From positions 31,290 through 95,289 of the forward strand of contig JAPKEL010000005.1 in assembly GCA_028822065.1 (NCBI GenBank): a DNA stretch of 64,000 nucleotides, read 5' to 3'. Made by a program: the position numbers and the translations under genes. The DNA comes from Woeseiaceae bacterium. Lineage in GTDB: Bacteria; Pseudomonadota; Gammaproteobacteria; Steroidobacterales; Woeseiaceae. The notes beneath the pieces are model-generated. The model saw only the letters and a list, made by a program, of their open reading frames with translations. It did no database searches and was not told the origin of the DNA. Positions 1 to 8,454 of this stretch are shown here, piece by piece; the stretch's first letter is position 1, and every line of letters starts with the position of its first letter.

Positions 1-210
1 ATGCTCACTATCAGGTAAAAACAAATTCCATAAATTTTCTTTTTTCGCTATTCCTTTAAGCTCCTCCATTATTGGTGGTATTTGCCACCGAGAGTCGCCT
101 CCATTCAGAGAATCATAAAAAACCTTCTCATTTGGATAAATATATTTATCCATGAAACTGGTTAATCTTTCCCTTAACTCAATTACTTTTGGAGAGTAGT
201 CAAAATTCAT
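1..210 (-). CDS. Acyl-CoA dehydrogenase family protein, N-terminus (cut by window edge)
   Basis: The frame starts at an ATG at 208-210 and stays open for 70 codons to the left edge, so the C-terminus is missing. The protein begins [16 protein letters not shown] and contains [12 protein letters not shown] and [11 protein letters not shown]. These are hallmarks of the N-terminal helical domain of the long-chain ACAD10/ACAD11-type acyl-CoA dehydrogenases. That family oxidises acyl-CoA to 2-enoyl-CoA with FAD in fatty-acid or lipid breakdown. The FAD-binding and catalytic glutamate regions lie outside the window, so activity cannot be judged. A short AAGG precedes the start. The gene diverges from the ilvC operon and probably has its own promoter in the shared spacer. 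Confidence 0.8.
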   Translation of the reverse strand, partial: MNFDYSPKVIELRERLTSFMDKYIYPNEKVFYDSLNGGDSRWQIPPIMEELKGIAKKENLWNLFLPDSEH

Positions 211-380
211 AATTATTACCTTGCCAGTTTATAGTCCAATTTTTCTTAAACGCTCTGAAAAATAACAAATATAATTACTTTCAGATTAACTCTTGGAAAG
301 AACATACACTTTCTTAAAATATATTCTATCACCACCAAAACACAGATATGATATTTATTTACAACCCGCATTTACGAAAT

Positions 381-442
381 TAATACAATTAATTTCCCCG
401 ACAATTTATTCGAAAGACGTAACAGATTAATTGTATTATAAT
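381..442 (+). promoter_or_regulatory. 13-bp inverted repeat overlapping a TATAAT box upstream of the leu leader
   Basis: TAATACAATTAAT at 381-393 is matched exactly by its reverse complement ATTAATTGTATTA at 426-438, with 32 bases between. The right arm overlaps a perfect -10 hexamer TATAAT at 437-442, whose best -35 (AAGACG, 414-419) is poor. The arm centres are about 45 bp apart, roughly four helical turns, so paired operator sites are possible, as is a long-loop hairpin. Nothing else recognisable was found in 211-450, a divergent spacer that must also serve the acyl-CoA dehydrogenase gene. The regulatory role is inference. Confidence 0.4.
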
Positions 443-451
443 AACTCAAGG

Positions 452-480
452 TTGACATCAAAACGTCCTTACAACATTAT
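452..480 (+). promoter_or_regulatory. Sigma-70-type promoter of the leader-ilvC-leu operon
   Basis: A perfect -35 hexamer TTGACA (452-457) is followed by a 17-bp spacer and CATTAT (475-480, 4 of 6 matches to TATAAT). The expected transcription start lies at about 487-491. That is only 0-4 bases before the leader-peptide ATG at 491, so the mRNA may be practically leaderless. This would agree with the lack of a Shine-Dalgarno sequence there. Confidence 0.6.
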
Positions 481-490
481 TTAGTTTATT

Positions 491-595
491 ATGAAAAAAT
501 TAATTAAAAAATTAAGAATAATTACAAGAAACGAAAGCTCCTTTCTACTTTCGCTGCTATCATTGTTACTAAAAAGGACGCTACGGGGAATATAA
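491..595 (+). CDS. leuL: Leucine-rich leader peptide of the ilvC-leu operon (attenuation)
   Basis: A 34-codon frame runs from ATG 491 to TAA 593-595. It starts MKKLIKKLRIITRNE, has the core FLLSLLSLLL and ends KRTLRGI. Seven of nine consecutive codons (545-571) are leucine, using CTA, CTT, CTG, TTG and TTA. This is the expected design of a ribosome-mediated attenuation leader, comparable to enteric leuL, and the genes downstream make leucine. A stalled ribosome would sit inside the loop of a 9-bp hairpin (536-544 with 573-582). No clear ribosome-binding site precedes the ATG. The peptide is expected to have no function beyond sensing charged tRNA-Leu. The symbol is used by analogy; the sequence is not a recognisable homologue beyond composition and position. 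Confidence 0.8.
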   Translation: MKKLIKKLRIITRNESSFLLSLLSLLLKRTLRGI

Positions 596-656
596 TACTT
601 CATAAAATTACCATAAACCCCGCATTCAAAAAGAACGAATAGTGGGGTTTTTTTTT
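536..656 (+). terminator. Transcription attenuator with pause hairpin, antiterminator and intrinsic terminator
   Basis: The pause hairpin pairs 536-544 with 573-582 (nine pairs, C579 bulged) and encloses the leucine codons. The terminator pairs AAACCCC (616-622 region) and ATTC (624-627) with GAAT (637-640) and GGGGTTT (644-650), followed by nine T. A competing antiterminator can form between CGGGG (584-588) and CCCCG (618-622). Stalling at leucine codons would free 584-588 to block the terminator. A ribosome that reaches the stop codon at 593 would cover 584-588 and allow termination. The elements are seen directly; the switching follows the established enteric leu/his/trp model. Confidence 0.75.
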
Positions 657-704
657 AAGGCAAACAAAATTCACATATCTAGCAAGTAAAAGGAAAAGAA
701 GGCA

Positions 705-1691
705 ATGCAAATGTATTCTGAAAAAGATGTAGACTCATCCGTGTTAATGGGTAAACGGGTCGCAATATTAGGTTATGGTAGTCAAGGTCGAGCCCATGCG
801 CTTAACTTAAAAGACAGCGGCCATGAGGTTGTTGTTGGGTTACGCAAAGATGGTCCTAGTTGGAAAAAAGCAATAGCTGATGGATTAGAAGTAGCTGAAC
901 CCAATGCTGCAGTAAAAAATGCTGCAATTACCGCATTCTTAACGCCTGACCTTACCCAAGAAGGTCTTTATAAAGACATAGAAGCCTCTTTAAATACAAA
1001 TTCGGCCATCTTGTTTGCGCATGGATTTAATATTCATTACAAACAAATTAAGCCGCGCGAAGATTTGGATGTTTTTCTTATAGCGCCAAAAGGCCCAGGT
1101 GGACTCGTTCGTCGTCAATACCAAGAAGGACATGGAGTGCCATGCTTAGTTGCGGTAGAAGTCGATTGCTCAGGGGCAGCTCTTAACTTGGCGCTTGCGT
1201 ATGCACACGGAATCGGTGGTGCTCGAGCGGGTGTTATAGAAACGACATTTGCAGAAGAAACAGAAACAGATTTATTTGGCGAACAAGCTGTTTTATGCGG
1301 TGGAGCCACGGAACTGGTGGTAGCGGGATATGAAACACTCACTGCTGCTGGTTATCAGCCTGAAGTAGCCTACTACGAGTGCATGCATGAGTTAAAGCTT
1401 ATAGTAGATCTATTGCATGAAGGCGGCCTTAAAAAAATGCATGAATTCATTAGTGATACAGCTGCTTACGGAGATTTAGTAAGCGGACCTAGGGTCATTG
1501 ATGAGCATGTAAGGAATAAAATGAAAAAAATTCTTACCGAAATCCAAGATGGTACATTCGCTAAAAACTGGATCGACGAAAATAACCAAGGTCAACCCGA
1601 GTTTAAAAGAATGATGAGCGAAGATCTAAATCACCCTATTGAAAAAGTAGGGTCTGATTTGCGTAGCCGTATGGATTGGTTAGAAAATTAA
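705..1691 (+). CDS. ilvC: Ketol-acid reductoisomerase, class I (short form)
   Basis: The enzyme converts 2-acetolactate or 2-aceto-2-hydroxybutyrate to dihydroxy acids with NADPH and magnesium, the second common step of valine, leucine and isoleucine synthesis. At 328 residues it is the short class I form, unlike the ~490-residue class II enzyme of E. coli. The Rossmann motif GYGSQG is at residues 23-28 and His106 and Lys129 lie in the active site. The metal ligands match D189, E193, E225 and E229. R47 and S52 in the cofactor loop favour NADPH. The start at 705 aligns with the usual class I N-terminus and follows an AGGAAAAGAAGG stretch; ATG 711 would also have good spacing. It is the first structural gene after the leucine attenuator. 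Confidence 0.95.
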   Translation: MQMYSEKDVDSSVLMGKRVAILGYGSQGRAHALNLKDSGHEVVVGLRKDGPSWKKAIADGLEVAEPNAAVKNAAITAFLTPDLTQEGLYKDIEASLNTNSAILFAHGFNIHYKQIKPREDLDVFLIAPKGPGGLVRRQYQEGHGVPCLVAVEVDCSGAALNLALAYAHGIGGARAGVIETTFAEETETDLFGEQAVLCGGATELVVAGYETLTAAGYQPEVAYYECMHELKLIVDLLHEGGLKKMHEFISDTAAYGDLVSGPRVIDEHVRNKMKKILTEIQDGTFAKNWIDENNQGQPEFKRMMSEDLNHPIEKVGSDLRSRMDWLEN

Positions 1692-1720
1692 TCTCTGTAA
1701 ATGAAACTAACGTAAGAATC

Positions 1721-3289
1721 ATGAATATAAACAATGTAAAGATTTTTGATACAACATTGCGTGATGGCGAGCAAGCCCCTGGCTGCAGTATGACGCTTCG
1801 TGAAAAATTGAAAATCTCTCAAGCTCTGAATGATCTCAATGTCGATATCATAGAGGCTGGATTTCCTGCGGCGTCACCAGGCGATTTTGAAGCAGTCAAA
1901 GCCATTGCTGATCAAAATTTAGGAGCAACTATTTGTGGCCTAGCAAGATGCAATGAAGATGATATTAAAAAAGTATACCAGGCCGTTAAGGGCTCTGATA
2001 AACATCGTATTCATGTATTTGTAGCCACCAGTGCGATTCATCGAGAATACAAGTTAAAAATGGCCAAAGAAGAGATAATTAAAAATGCAGTTTCTTCTAT
2101 ATCACTTGCAAAAAGCCTTTGTGATGATATTGAATTCTCACCGGAAGATGCTTCACGCACTGAGTTATCATATCTAGCTGAAGTAGTGAGTGCGGCAATT
2201 GAAGCTGGTGCAACAACGGTAAATATACCCGATACAGTTGGTTATACTGTTCCAGCTGAATTTGACCGTCTATTCCAATATCTCAATAAACATGTAAGAG
2301 ATATAAAAAAAATTACGCTCAGCGTCCATTGTCATAACGATTTAGGTATGGCTGTGGCTAATAGCTTGGCTGCAGTTAATGCGGGCGCAAGACAAATAGA
2401 ATGTACGATAAATGGAATTGGTGAAAGAGCAGGAAATTGCTCGCTTGAAGAAGTGGTTATGGCAATAAAAACACGCGAAGAATATTTCAACCTCAGTACT
2501 AATATTAAAACAGAGCGCTTGTACCCTACTTCGCGAATTGTTGCAGGAATTACAGGAATTCAAATTCCGAGAAATAAAGCAATTGTTGGAGAGAATGCTT
2601 TTGCCCATGAAGCAGGAATTCATCAACATGGCATGCTACAAAACAGTTCAACTTATGAAATAATGCGACCCAGTGATGTGGGGCTCAGCAAATCCAATCT
2701 GGTGCTAGGCAAACATAGTGGGAGGCATGCGTTCCGAAAACGCGTTGAAGAATTAGGTTTTCCTTGTGATGATGAAGAGATAAATCGTGCATTTAAAGAA
2801 TTCAAGAAGTTAGCTGATGCCAAAAAAGATATCTATGATGGTGATATTGAAGCGATAATGATGAATGCTGATGAATCTTCGGCTGGCCCATGGTTCTTGA
2901 AATCACTTAAAATTACATCTAATACCGGTGAATTAGCAAAAGCAACGGTGTGCCTTATGGATGATAATGGGAATGAAAAAATTAAATCGTCAAGTGCTTC
3001 TGGCCCAGTTAATGCAGCTTTTCAAGCGCTTGAGGAATTAACGGAAGTACGCTTAACATTGAAAAAATTTGATTTACATAGCCCCACAATTGGCGCGGAT
3101 GCACAAGGTGAGGTATCTGTTAATGTTGAGCATAAAGGGCAATCATATCGAGGCGCAGGGACAAGTATTGATATAGTCGAAGCAGGAAGCAGAGCTTACC
3201 TTGGTGTTATCAATAGGATTCTTAGAAGACAAAAACAAGGGTTAAAATCTAGACCGCAAAATAACAATATACATCATGCGCCAATTTAA
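1721..3289 (+). CDS. leuA: 2-isopropylmalate synthase
   Basis: LeuA condenses acetyl-CoA with 2-oxoisovalerate, the committed and leucine-inhibited step of leucine synthesis. The 522 residues match the E. coli length of 523. The HMGL-like catalytic barrel begins with FDTTLRDGEQAPG near residue 9. It carries the metal-binding HCHNDLG near residue 200 and GERAGNCSLEEV thereafter. The C-terminal ~120 residues form the LeuA allosteric dimer domain, so feedback control by leucine is expected. ATG 1721 is preferred over an upstream TTG at 1676 that lies inside ilvC, because family members start just before the IFDTTLRDGEQ motif. It lies 29 bases after ilvC and is probably co-transcribed. Confidence 0.95.
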   Translation: MNINNVKIFDTTLRDGEQAPGCSMTLREKLKISQALNDLNVDIIEAGFPAASPGDFEAVKAIADQNLGATICGLARCNEDDIKKVYQAVKGSDKHRIHVFVATSAIHREYKLKMAKEEIIKNAVSSISLAKSLCDDIEFSPEDASRTELSYLAEVVSAAIEAGATTVNIPDTVGYTVPAEFDRLFQYLNKHVRDIKKITLSVHCHNDLGMAVANSLAAVNAGARQIECTINGIGERAGNCSLEEVVMAIKTREEYFNLSTNIKTERLYPTSRIVAGITGIQIPRNKAIVGENAFAHEAGIHQHGMLQNSSTYEIMRPSDVGLSKSNLVLGKHSGRHAFRKRVEELGFPCDDEEINRAFKEFKKLADAKKDIYDGDIEAIMMNADESSAGPWFLKSLKITSNTGELAKATVCLMDDNGNEKIKSSSASGPVNAAFQALEELTEVRLTLKKFDLHSPTIGADAQGEVSVNVEHKGQSYRGAGTSIDIVEAGSRAYLGVINRILRRQKQGLKSRPQNNNIHHAPI

Positions 3290-3333
3290 AGTCTTGAATG
3301 CATGTTGAACTGTGATCCAGTGAGGGAAGAGAA

Positions 3334-4260
3334 ATGAGTTACAAAGGTGGCAAATTTATTTGGCATAACGGCCAAATTGTTAATTGGGATGAAGCTAAAG
3401 TTCACGTGTTAACACATGCGCTGCATTATGGCTCATCGGTTTTTGAGGGAATCAGAGTTTACAAAACGCCGGATGGCTTAAAAGTATTTCGCCTCAGCGA
3501 TCACATCAAACGCTTATATAACTCTGCTAAAATCTATAGAATGCCAATTCCTTTTAATGAGCATGAAATTATAGGCGCCTGCAAAAAATTAATCACGGAT
3601 AATGATCTTAATAATGGTGCTTATATAAGACCAATTGCCTTTCGTGGCTACGGTGAAATCGGATTAGCGCCAAAAAACGATCATCCAGTTGATGTCTCAA
3701 TCGCGGCGTGGGAATGGGGTACTTACCTAGGAGCCGAAGCCCTTGAGAATGGTGTTGATGTCTGCGTTTCAAGCTGGCAGAGAGTAGCGCCAAACACCAT
3801 CCCAACACAAGCAAAAGCAGGTGGTAACTACTTGTCAAGTACTCTCATTAGCACTGAAGCAAAACGTCTTGGTTTCGATGAAGGTATTGCATTATCCACG
3901 GACGGCATGGTGAGCGAAGGTGCCGGTGAAAATCTTTTTGTTGTTAAGGATGGCAAATTGTATACACCACCCGCTTCTTCTGGCATTTTAACAGGCATCA
4001 CCCGTGACACTGTCATGAAAATATGCCTTCGTTTGGGTTTCTCAGTAAACGAGCAATCTATTAATCGAGAATCCTTATATCTCGCTGATGAAATGTTTTT
4101 TACAGGAACCGCAGCTGAAATCACACCTATCAGTACCGTTGATAGAATAGCAATAGGTTCAGGGAAAAGAGGGCCAATAACCGAACAGCTCCAAAATGAA
4201 TTCTTTGGTTTATTCTCAAATAAAACTGATGATGACCATAATTGGTTAGAGAGTATTTAG
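3334..4260 (+). CDS. ilvE: Branched-chain amino acid aminotransferase
   Basis: This fold-type IV PLP enzyme performs the last transamination in valine, isoleucine and leucine synthesis with glutamate. Its 308 residues match E. coli IlvE (309). The N-terminus GKFIWHNGQIVNWDEAKVHV and THALHYGSSVFEGIR are typical. The PLP lysine lies in QAKAGGNY near residue 158, and SEGAGENLF and the phosphate-binding GITRDT follow. A strong GAGGGAAGAG precedes the ATG. It sits between leuA and leuC, an unusual place that puts the final step of the pathway under the leucine attenuator. Confidence 0.94.
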   Translation: MSYKGGKFIWHNGQIVNWDEAKVHVLTHALHYGSSVFEGIRVYKTPDGLKVFRLSDHIKRLYNSAKIYRMPIPFNEHEIIGACKKLITDNDLNNGAYIRPIAFRGYGEIGLAPKNDHPVDVSIAAWEWGTYLGAEALENGVDVCVSSWQRVAPNTIPTQAKAGGNYLSSTLISTEAKRLGFDEGIALSTDGMVSEGAGENLFVVKDGKLYTPPASSGILTGITRDTVMKICLRLGFSVNEQSINRESLYLADEMFFTGTAAEITPISTVDRIAIGSGKRGPITEQLQNEFFGLFSNKTDDDHNWLESI

Positions 4261-4301
4261 ATGCCCTTCACCGGGTAATCTATCTAAACTAACGTAACCT
4301 C

Positions 4302-5711
4302 ATGGAAACTCAAATACCAAAAACTCTTTTCGAAAAAGTCTGGGCGGAACATGAAGTCACTCAGGAAACACCTGCGAATCCAGCCATACTTTATATTGAT
4401 TTGCATTTAATTCATGAGGTAACTACGCCACAAGCATTTACATTACTCAAAAATCAAAATTTAAATGTAAGAATGCCTAAATTAACCATAGGAACTATGG
4501 ATCATTCAACACCGACAGTTCCAATTCACTCTTTTAAAGATATAGAAATTGCAGGTAAAAGTGCAGCCAATCAAGTTAGAACAATGATGCAAAACTGTGA
4601 AGACTTTGGTATTGAGTTATTTGGCTTTGAAAGCAACAACAGGGGTATCGTTCATGTAATTGGTCCTGAGCTAGGTCTAACTCAACCCGGAAAGACAATT
4701 GTTTGTGGTGACAGTCATACCAGTACACACGGAGCATTTGGAGCACTGGCATTTGGGATTGGTACTACTGAAGTCGGACACGTACTAGCGACCCAATGTT
4801 TACTGCAACGAAAACCAAAAACATTGCTTATCGAGGTCACAGGCCTTCTCAATAAAGGCGTTACCTCCAAAGATTTAATTTTAGCTATTATCGGACAAAT
4901 CGGAGTCGATGGTGGCACAGGATATGTAATGGAATTCAAAGGAAAAGCTATAGATAATATGAATATGGAGGCACGTTTAACAATTTGTAACATGTCTATA
5001 GAGGCTGGAGCTAAATCTGGGATGATTGCTCCTGATGATACAACCTACAATTATCTATATGACCGACCTAGATCACCGAAAGACAATGACTGGGAAGAGG
5101 CATTATTACGTTGGAAAACTCTCCCTAGTGATTCGGATGCAATTTATGATAAACACATTTCGATAGATGCTAGCAAGCTAGTGCCTATGGTTACATTTGG
5201 AACGAACCCAGGAATGGTTATTGGCGTTGATGAGTCCGTCCCTGAGAAAAAAAATGACAAGAGTTTCGATAAGGCGCTTGAATATATGCAGATTTTGCCA
5301 GGTAAACCAATAACGAATAATGAGGTTGATGTGGTTTTTATTGGCAGCTGCACGAACTCAAGAATTAATGATTTACAACAGGCAGCCGACATACTCAAGG
5401 GAAGAAAGATATCAAAAGGTGTAAAAATGCTGATAGTGCCCGGCTCTCAAAAAATTAAAAAAGAAGCCGAAGAACTTGGTTTAGATAAAATATTTATATC
5501 CGCTGGGGCTCAATGGCGTGAATCTGGATGCTCAATGTGCTTGGGCATGAATGGCGACACAGTGAAGTCAGGTAAATTGAGTGTAAGCACAAGCAATAGA
5601 AATTTTGAAGGCCGTCAAGGCAAAGGTGCACGAACAATATTAGCCAGTCCATTAACAGCCGCTGCATCAGCGATCGAAGGTCGAGTCGCAGATCCACGAC
5701 ATTATTTATAA
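4302..5711 (+). CDS. leuC: 3-isopropylmalate dehydratase large subunit
   Basis: LeuC is the aconitase-type [4Fe-4S] subunit that, with LeuD, isomerises 2-isopropylmalate to 3-isopropylmalate. The 469 residues match the usual length of about 466. The N-terminus KTLFEKVWAEHEV is followed by LYIDLHLIHEVT and CGDSHTSTHGAFG. The cluster cysteines are in IGSCTNSR and in SGCSMCLGMN near the C-terminus. Only a weak Shine-Dalgarno precedes the ATG, 41 bases after ilvE. The stop is 7 bases before leuD, which suggests translational coupling of the two subunits. Confidence 0.95.
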   Translation: METQIPKTLFEKVWAEHEVTQETPANPAILYIDLHLIHEVTTPQAFTLLKNQNLNVRMPKLTIGTMDHSTPTVPIHSFKDIEIAGKSAANQVRTMMQNCEDFGIELFGFESNNRGIVHVIGPELGLTQPGKTIVCGDSHTSTHGAFGALAFGIGTTEVGHVLATQCLLQRKPKTLLIEVTGLLNKGVTSKDLILAIIGQIGVDGGTGYVMEFKGKAIDNMNMEARLTICNMSIEAGAKSGMIAPDDTTYNYLYDRPRSPKDNDWEEALLRWKTLPSDSDAIYDKHISIDASKLVPMVTFGTNPGMVIGVDESVPEKKNDKSFDKALEYMQILPGKPITNNEVDVVFIGSCTNSRINDLQQAADILKGRKISKGVKMLIVPGSQKIKKEAEELGLDKIFISAGAQWRESGCSMCLGMNGDTVKSGKLSVSTSNRNFEGRQGKGARTILASPLTAAASAIEGRVADPRHYL

Positions 5712-5718
5712 TCTCATT

Positions 5719-6303
5719 ATGAAGCCTCTAAAACACATTGAATCCAACACCGTTGCATTACCAACAGTAGATATTGATACAGATCAGATTATACCCGCAC
5801 GTTTTTTAACAACAACAACACGTGAGGGCTTGGGTGATAACTTATTTCATGATTGGCGTTACACCAATGATGGTAAGGAAAATCCTAATTTTTTACTCAA
5901 TCAAAATCACAACAAAGACTGTCAAATATTAATTGCTGGAAATAATTTTGGATGTGGATCATCCAGAGAGCATGCGCCCTGGGCTTTGATGGATTATGGC
6001 TTTAAAGCAGTAATAAGCACTAAGATTGCAGACATATTTAAAAGTAATTCCTTAAAGAATGGCTTATTACCAATAATAGTTGATGAAGAAACTTTAAATG
6101 AGCTAGTAAGGCAATCAGGAGAAAAAATTACTATTAATGTTGAAAAATCTGAAATGACGATTTCTAATAACAAAAAGATAAGCTATGAAATAGATGAATT
6201 TTCAAAATATTGTCTTGTTGAAGGTATAGATCAGCTTGGATACCTTCAGCGACATACAATTGAAATTAAAAAATTTGAGAAAATGAGAACATGGACGCCT
6301 TAA
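5719..6303 (+). CDS. leuD: 3-isopropylmalate dehydratase small subunit
   Basis: LeuD is the swivelling domain partner of LeuC. The 194 residues are close to the E. coli length of 201. Recognisable motifs are VDIDTDQIIPARFL near residue 17, the substrate-specificity region NFGCGSSREHAPWAL near residue 75, and ISTKIADIFKSNSLKNGLLP. No ribosome-binding site is visible before the ATG, so it is probably translated by coupling to leuC. The last 13 bases overlap the beginning of leuB in another frame. Confidence 0.95.
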   Translation: MKPLKHIESNTVALPTVDIDTDQIIPARFLTTTTREGLGDNLFHDWRYTNDGKENPNFLLNQNHNKDCQILIAGNNFGCGSSREHAPWALMDYGFKAVISTKIADIFKSNSLKNGLLPIIVDEETLNELVRQSGEKITINVEKSEMTISNNKKISYEIDEFSKYCLVEGIDQLGYLQRHTIEIKKFEKMRTWTP

Positions 6304-7355
6304 TAACATTATTACCTGGTGACGGGATAGGTCCAGAAGTAACAAAATCTGGTCAATCTGTACTAGAGACGATTGGTGAAGAATTTGGACATAACTTCAC
6401 CTTTTCAAGACAGCATATTGGTGGATCAGGTATCGATCACTGCAATGATCCCTTACCCTCAGATACGGTTTCAAGTTGCAATGAATCCAATGCTGTCATA
6501 TTAGGTGCAGTGGGCGGCCCTAAGTGGGACAATCCAAATGCAAAAATCAGACCAGAGCAAGGTTTACTGGGACTACGTGCGGCATTGAAAGTCTTTGCTA
6601 ATATCCGTCCAGTAAAGATTATACCCTCCCTCTCAAAGGCCTCGCCATTAAAAGAACACCTCCTTAAAAATGTTGATCTTCTGGTAATTCGTGAGCTTAC
6701 AGGAGGAATATACTTCGGCGAAAAACAACGTAACGACTCATCAGCTAGCGATCTATGCATCTATCATAATTATGAAGTGGAAAGAATTATAAGATTTGCA
6801 GCGAATTTAGCGAAATCCAGACGAAATAAATTATGCTCAGTAGATAAAGCAAATGTATTAGAAACATCTCGCCTCTGGAGGGATGTAACAACAAAAATAA
6901 TGGCATCTGAATTTTCAAGTATAAATATAGAACATATTCTTGTGGATGCAGCAGCTATGTATCTAATTAGTCGCCCCGCTGACTTCGATGTGATCGTCAC
7001 TGAAAATATGTTTGGAGATATTCTTACAGATGAAGCGTCAATGCTATCTGGATCAATGGGTATGCTTCCATCAGCATCTTTGGGTGATGGTAGAGTCGGT
7101 CTCTATGAGCCAATCCATGGTTCTGCTCCCGATATCGCCGGCAAAGGAATCGCTAATCCATGCGGCATGATTGGAAGTGTCGCTTTATTGTTGCGGCATA
7201 GCTTGGATCTTCAAGAAGAGGCTGATTTACTAGAAAAAGCTATTTATGATGCCATTGAAAATGGTGCTAGAACAGCAGACATTGCCACAAATAATGAAAA
7301 AATCCTCAGCACAGAAGAAATGACTCAAGTAATTACGAACTGCTTAGTTAAATAA
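6291..7355 (+). CDS. leuB: 3-isopropylmalate dehydrogenase
   Basis: LeuB oxidises 3-isopropylmalate with NAD and releases CO2, giving 2-oxoisocaproate for IlvE. The 354 residues are close to the family length. LLPGDGIGPEV opens the protein, RELTGGIYFGE carries the substrate-binding arginine loop, and the metal-binding aspartates are in TENMFGDILTDEASML. EPIHGSAPDIAGKG is the NAD-binding signature. The start overlaps the last 13 bases of leuD, which indicates coupled translation. Confidence 0.95.
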   Translation: MDALITLLPGDGIGPEVTKSGQSVLETIGEEFGHNFTFSRQHIGGSGIDHCNDPLPSDTVSSCNESNAVILGAVGGPKWDNPNAKIRPEQGLLGLRAALKVFANIRPVKIIPSLSKASPLKEHLLKNVDLLVIRELTGGIYFGEKQRNDSSASDLCIYHNYEVERIIRFAANLAKSRRNKLCSVDKANVLETSRLWRDVTTKIMASEFSSINIEHILVDAAAMYLISRPADFDVIVTENMFGDILTDEASMLSGSMGMLPSASLGDGRVGLYEPIHGSAPDIAGKGIANPCGMIGSVALLLRHSLDLQEEADLLEKAIYDAIENGARTADIATNNEKILSTEEMTQVITNCLVK

Positions 7356-7376
7356 AAAATTTTTAATGAAAAAAGA

Positions 7377-8441
7377 ATGAACATAAAAGACCTTGTGAGG
7401 CCGGAAGTCCTCAATTTACCGACAATAAATGCCCCTGAGGTAAGTGAGGGCATGATCCGCATGAATGCGAATGAATCTCCCGCATCCCCTTGGAAAAAAA
7501 GTAACACGATACCGCTTAATAGGTACCCACCTATTCGTCCAAATTCATTAACAAAAAAAATGGCTCAATTTTATAGGGTCAGTAAAAATGAAATCCTCGT
7601 ATCAAGAGGAAGCACTGAAGCGGTCGATACAATTATAAGGACCTTTTGTAGGCCCAATATAGACAGTATTCTGGTATCACCACCAACCTTTGATATGTAT
7701 CAATTTTTTGCTAATTTAAATTCAGTAGCGTTTGAACAAGTTCCACTTCGTTTGGAAAATAATTTTGCCCTAAAGATCGAAGACTTAACCAATGCAATCA
7801 CAAAGAAGACAAAACTTATTTTCATATCCACACCAAACAGTCCATGCGGTTCCTCAACAACAAATGAAGATATTCGTCTAATTTTAGAAGCGACGAAAAA
7901 TAGTGCGCTCGTAGTTGTAGATGAGGCATATATCGAATTTAGCTCTTTGTCGTCAATGATCAATGAAATCAACAACTATAAAAATCTTATAGTACTGAGA
8001 ACCTTATCAAAAGCTTTTTCTCTTGCTGGCGCAAGGTGCGGATCGATGATTGCAAGCGCTGAGGTAATAAACTTTCTAAAAAAAATATCACCACCATTTT
8101 CTTTTTCAACTCCCGCAATAAATCATATTGAAAAAGTTTTATCATCAAATGATTTGGATGCAAATAACCAACAAATTAAAAAAATTATCGCTGAAAGAGA
8201 GCAACTAAAACAAAATTTATCGAATTTACTTTGCGTGAACAAAGTTTGGCAGAGTGATGGTAATTTTTTGCTCGTAAAATTTTACAGTAATGATGTTGTA
8301 TTAAATATGCTTCGTAAGCATCATATACTTGTTGGGCAGATTAAAAATAACAAAGTCTTAGAAAATTGCTTAAGAATCACCATCGGGACTCCAGAAGAGA
8401 ACAGTGCATTAATTGAAGCCCTCTCTTTAATCGATTTTTAA
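7377..8441 (+). CDS. hisC: Histidinol-phosphate aminotransferase (HisC family)
   Basis: This fold-type I PLP aminotransferase of the HisC family has 354 residues. IRMNANESP at the N-terminus, STPNSPCGS, VDEAYIEF and the PLP lysine motif TLSKAFSLAGARCG are all present. HisC converts imidazole-acetol phosphate to histidinol phosphate, and HisC2-type members also transaminate phenylpyruvate or prephenate. No other his gene is nearby. In pseudomonads a hisC copy lies beside pheA, but here it closes the leu operon, 21 bases after leuB. A role in aromatic or histidine synthesis cannot be decided from sequence. It is convergent with lysA, with only 13 bases between the stops and no terminator visible. 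Confidence 0.88.
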   Translation: MNIKDLVRPEVLNLPTINAPEVSEGMIRMNANESPASPWKKSNTIPLNRYPPIRPNSLTKKMAQFYRVSKNEILVSRGSTEAVDTIIRTFCRPNIDSILVSPPTFDMYQFFANLNSVAFEQVPLRLENNFALKIEDLTNAITKKTKLIFISTPNSPCGSSTTNEDIRLILEATKNSALVVVDEAYIEFSSLSSMINEINNYKNLIVLRTLSKAFSLAGARCGSMIASAEVINFLKKISPPFSFSTPAINHIEKVLSSNDLDANNQQIKKIIAEREQLKQNLSNLLCVNKVWQSDGNFLLVKFYSNDVVLNMLRKHHILVGQIKNNKVLENCLRITIGTPEENSALIEALSLIDF

Positions 8442-8454
8442 TCTTAGGCAATCA

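Noticed and set aside
1676..1720. Upstream TTG start for leuA overlapping ilvC
   Set aside because: It would add 15 residues with no counterpart in LeuA proteins; ATG 1721 begins just before the conserved catalytic motif.
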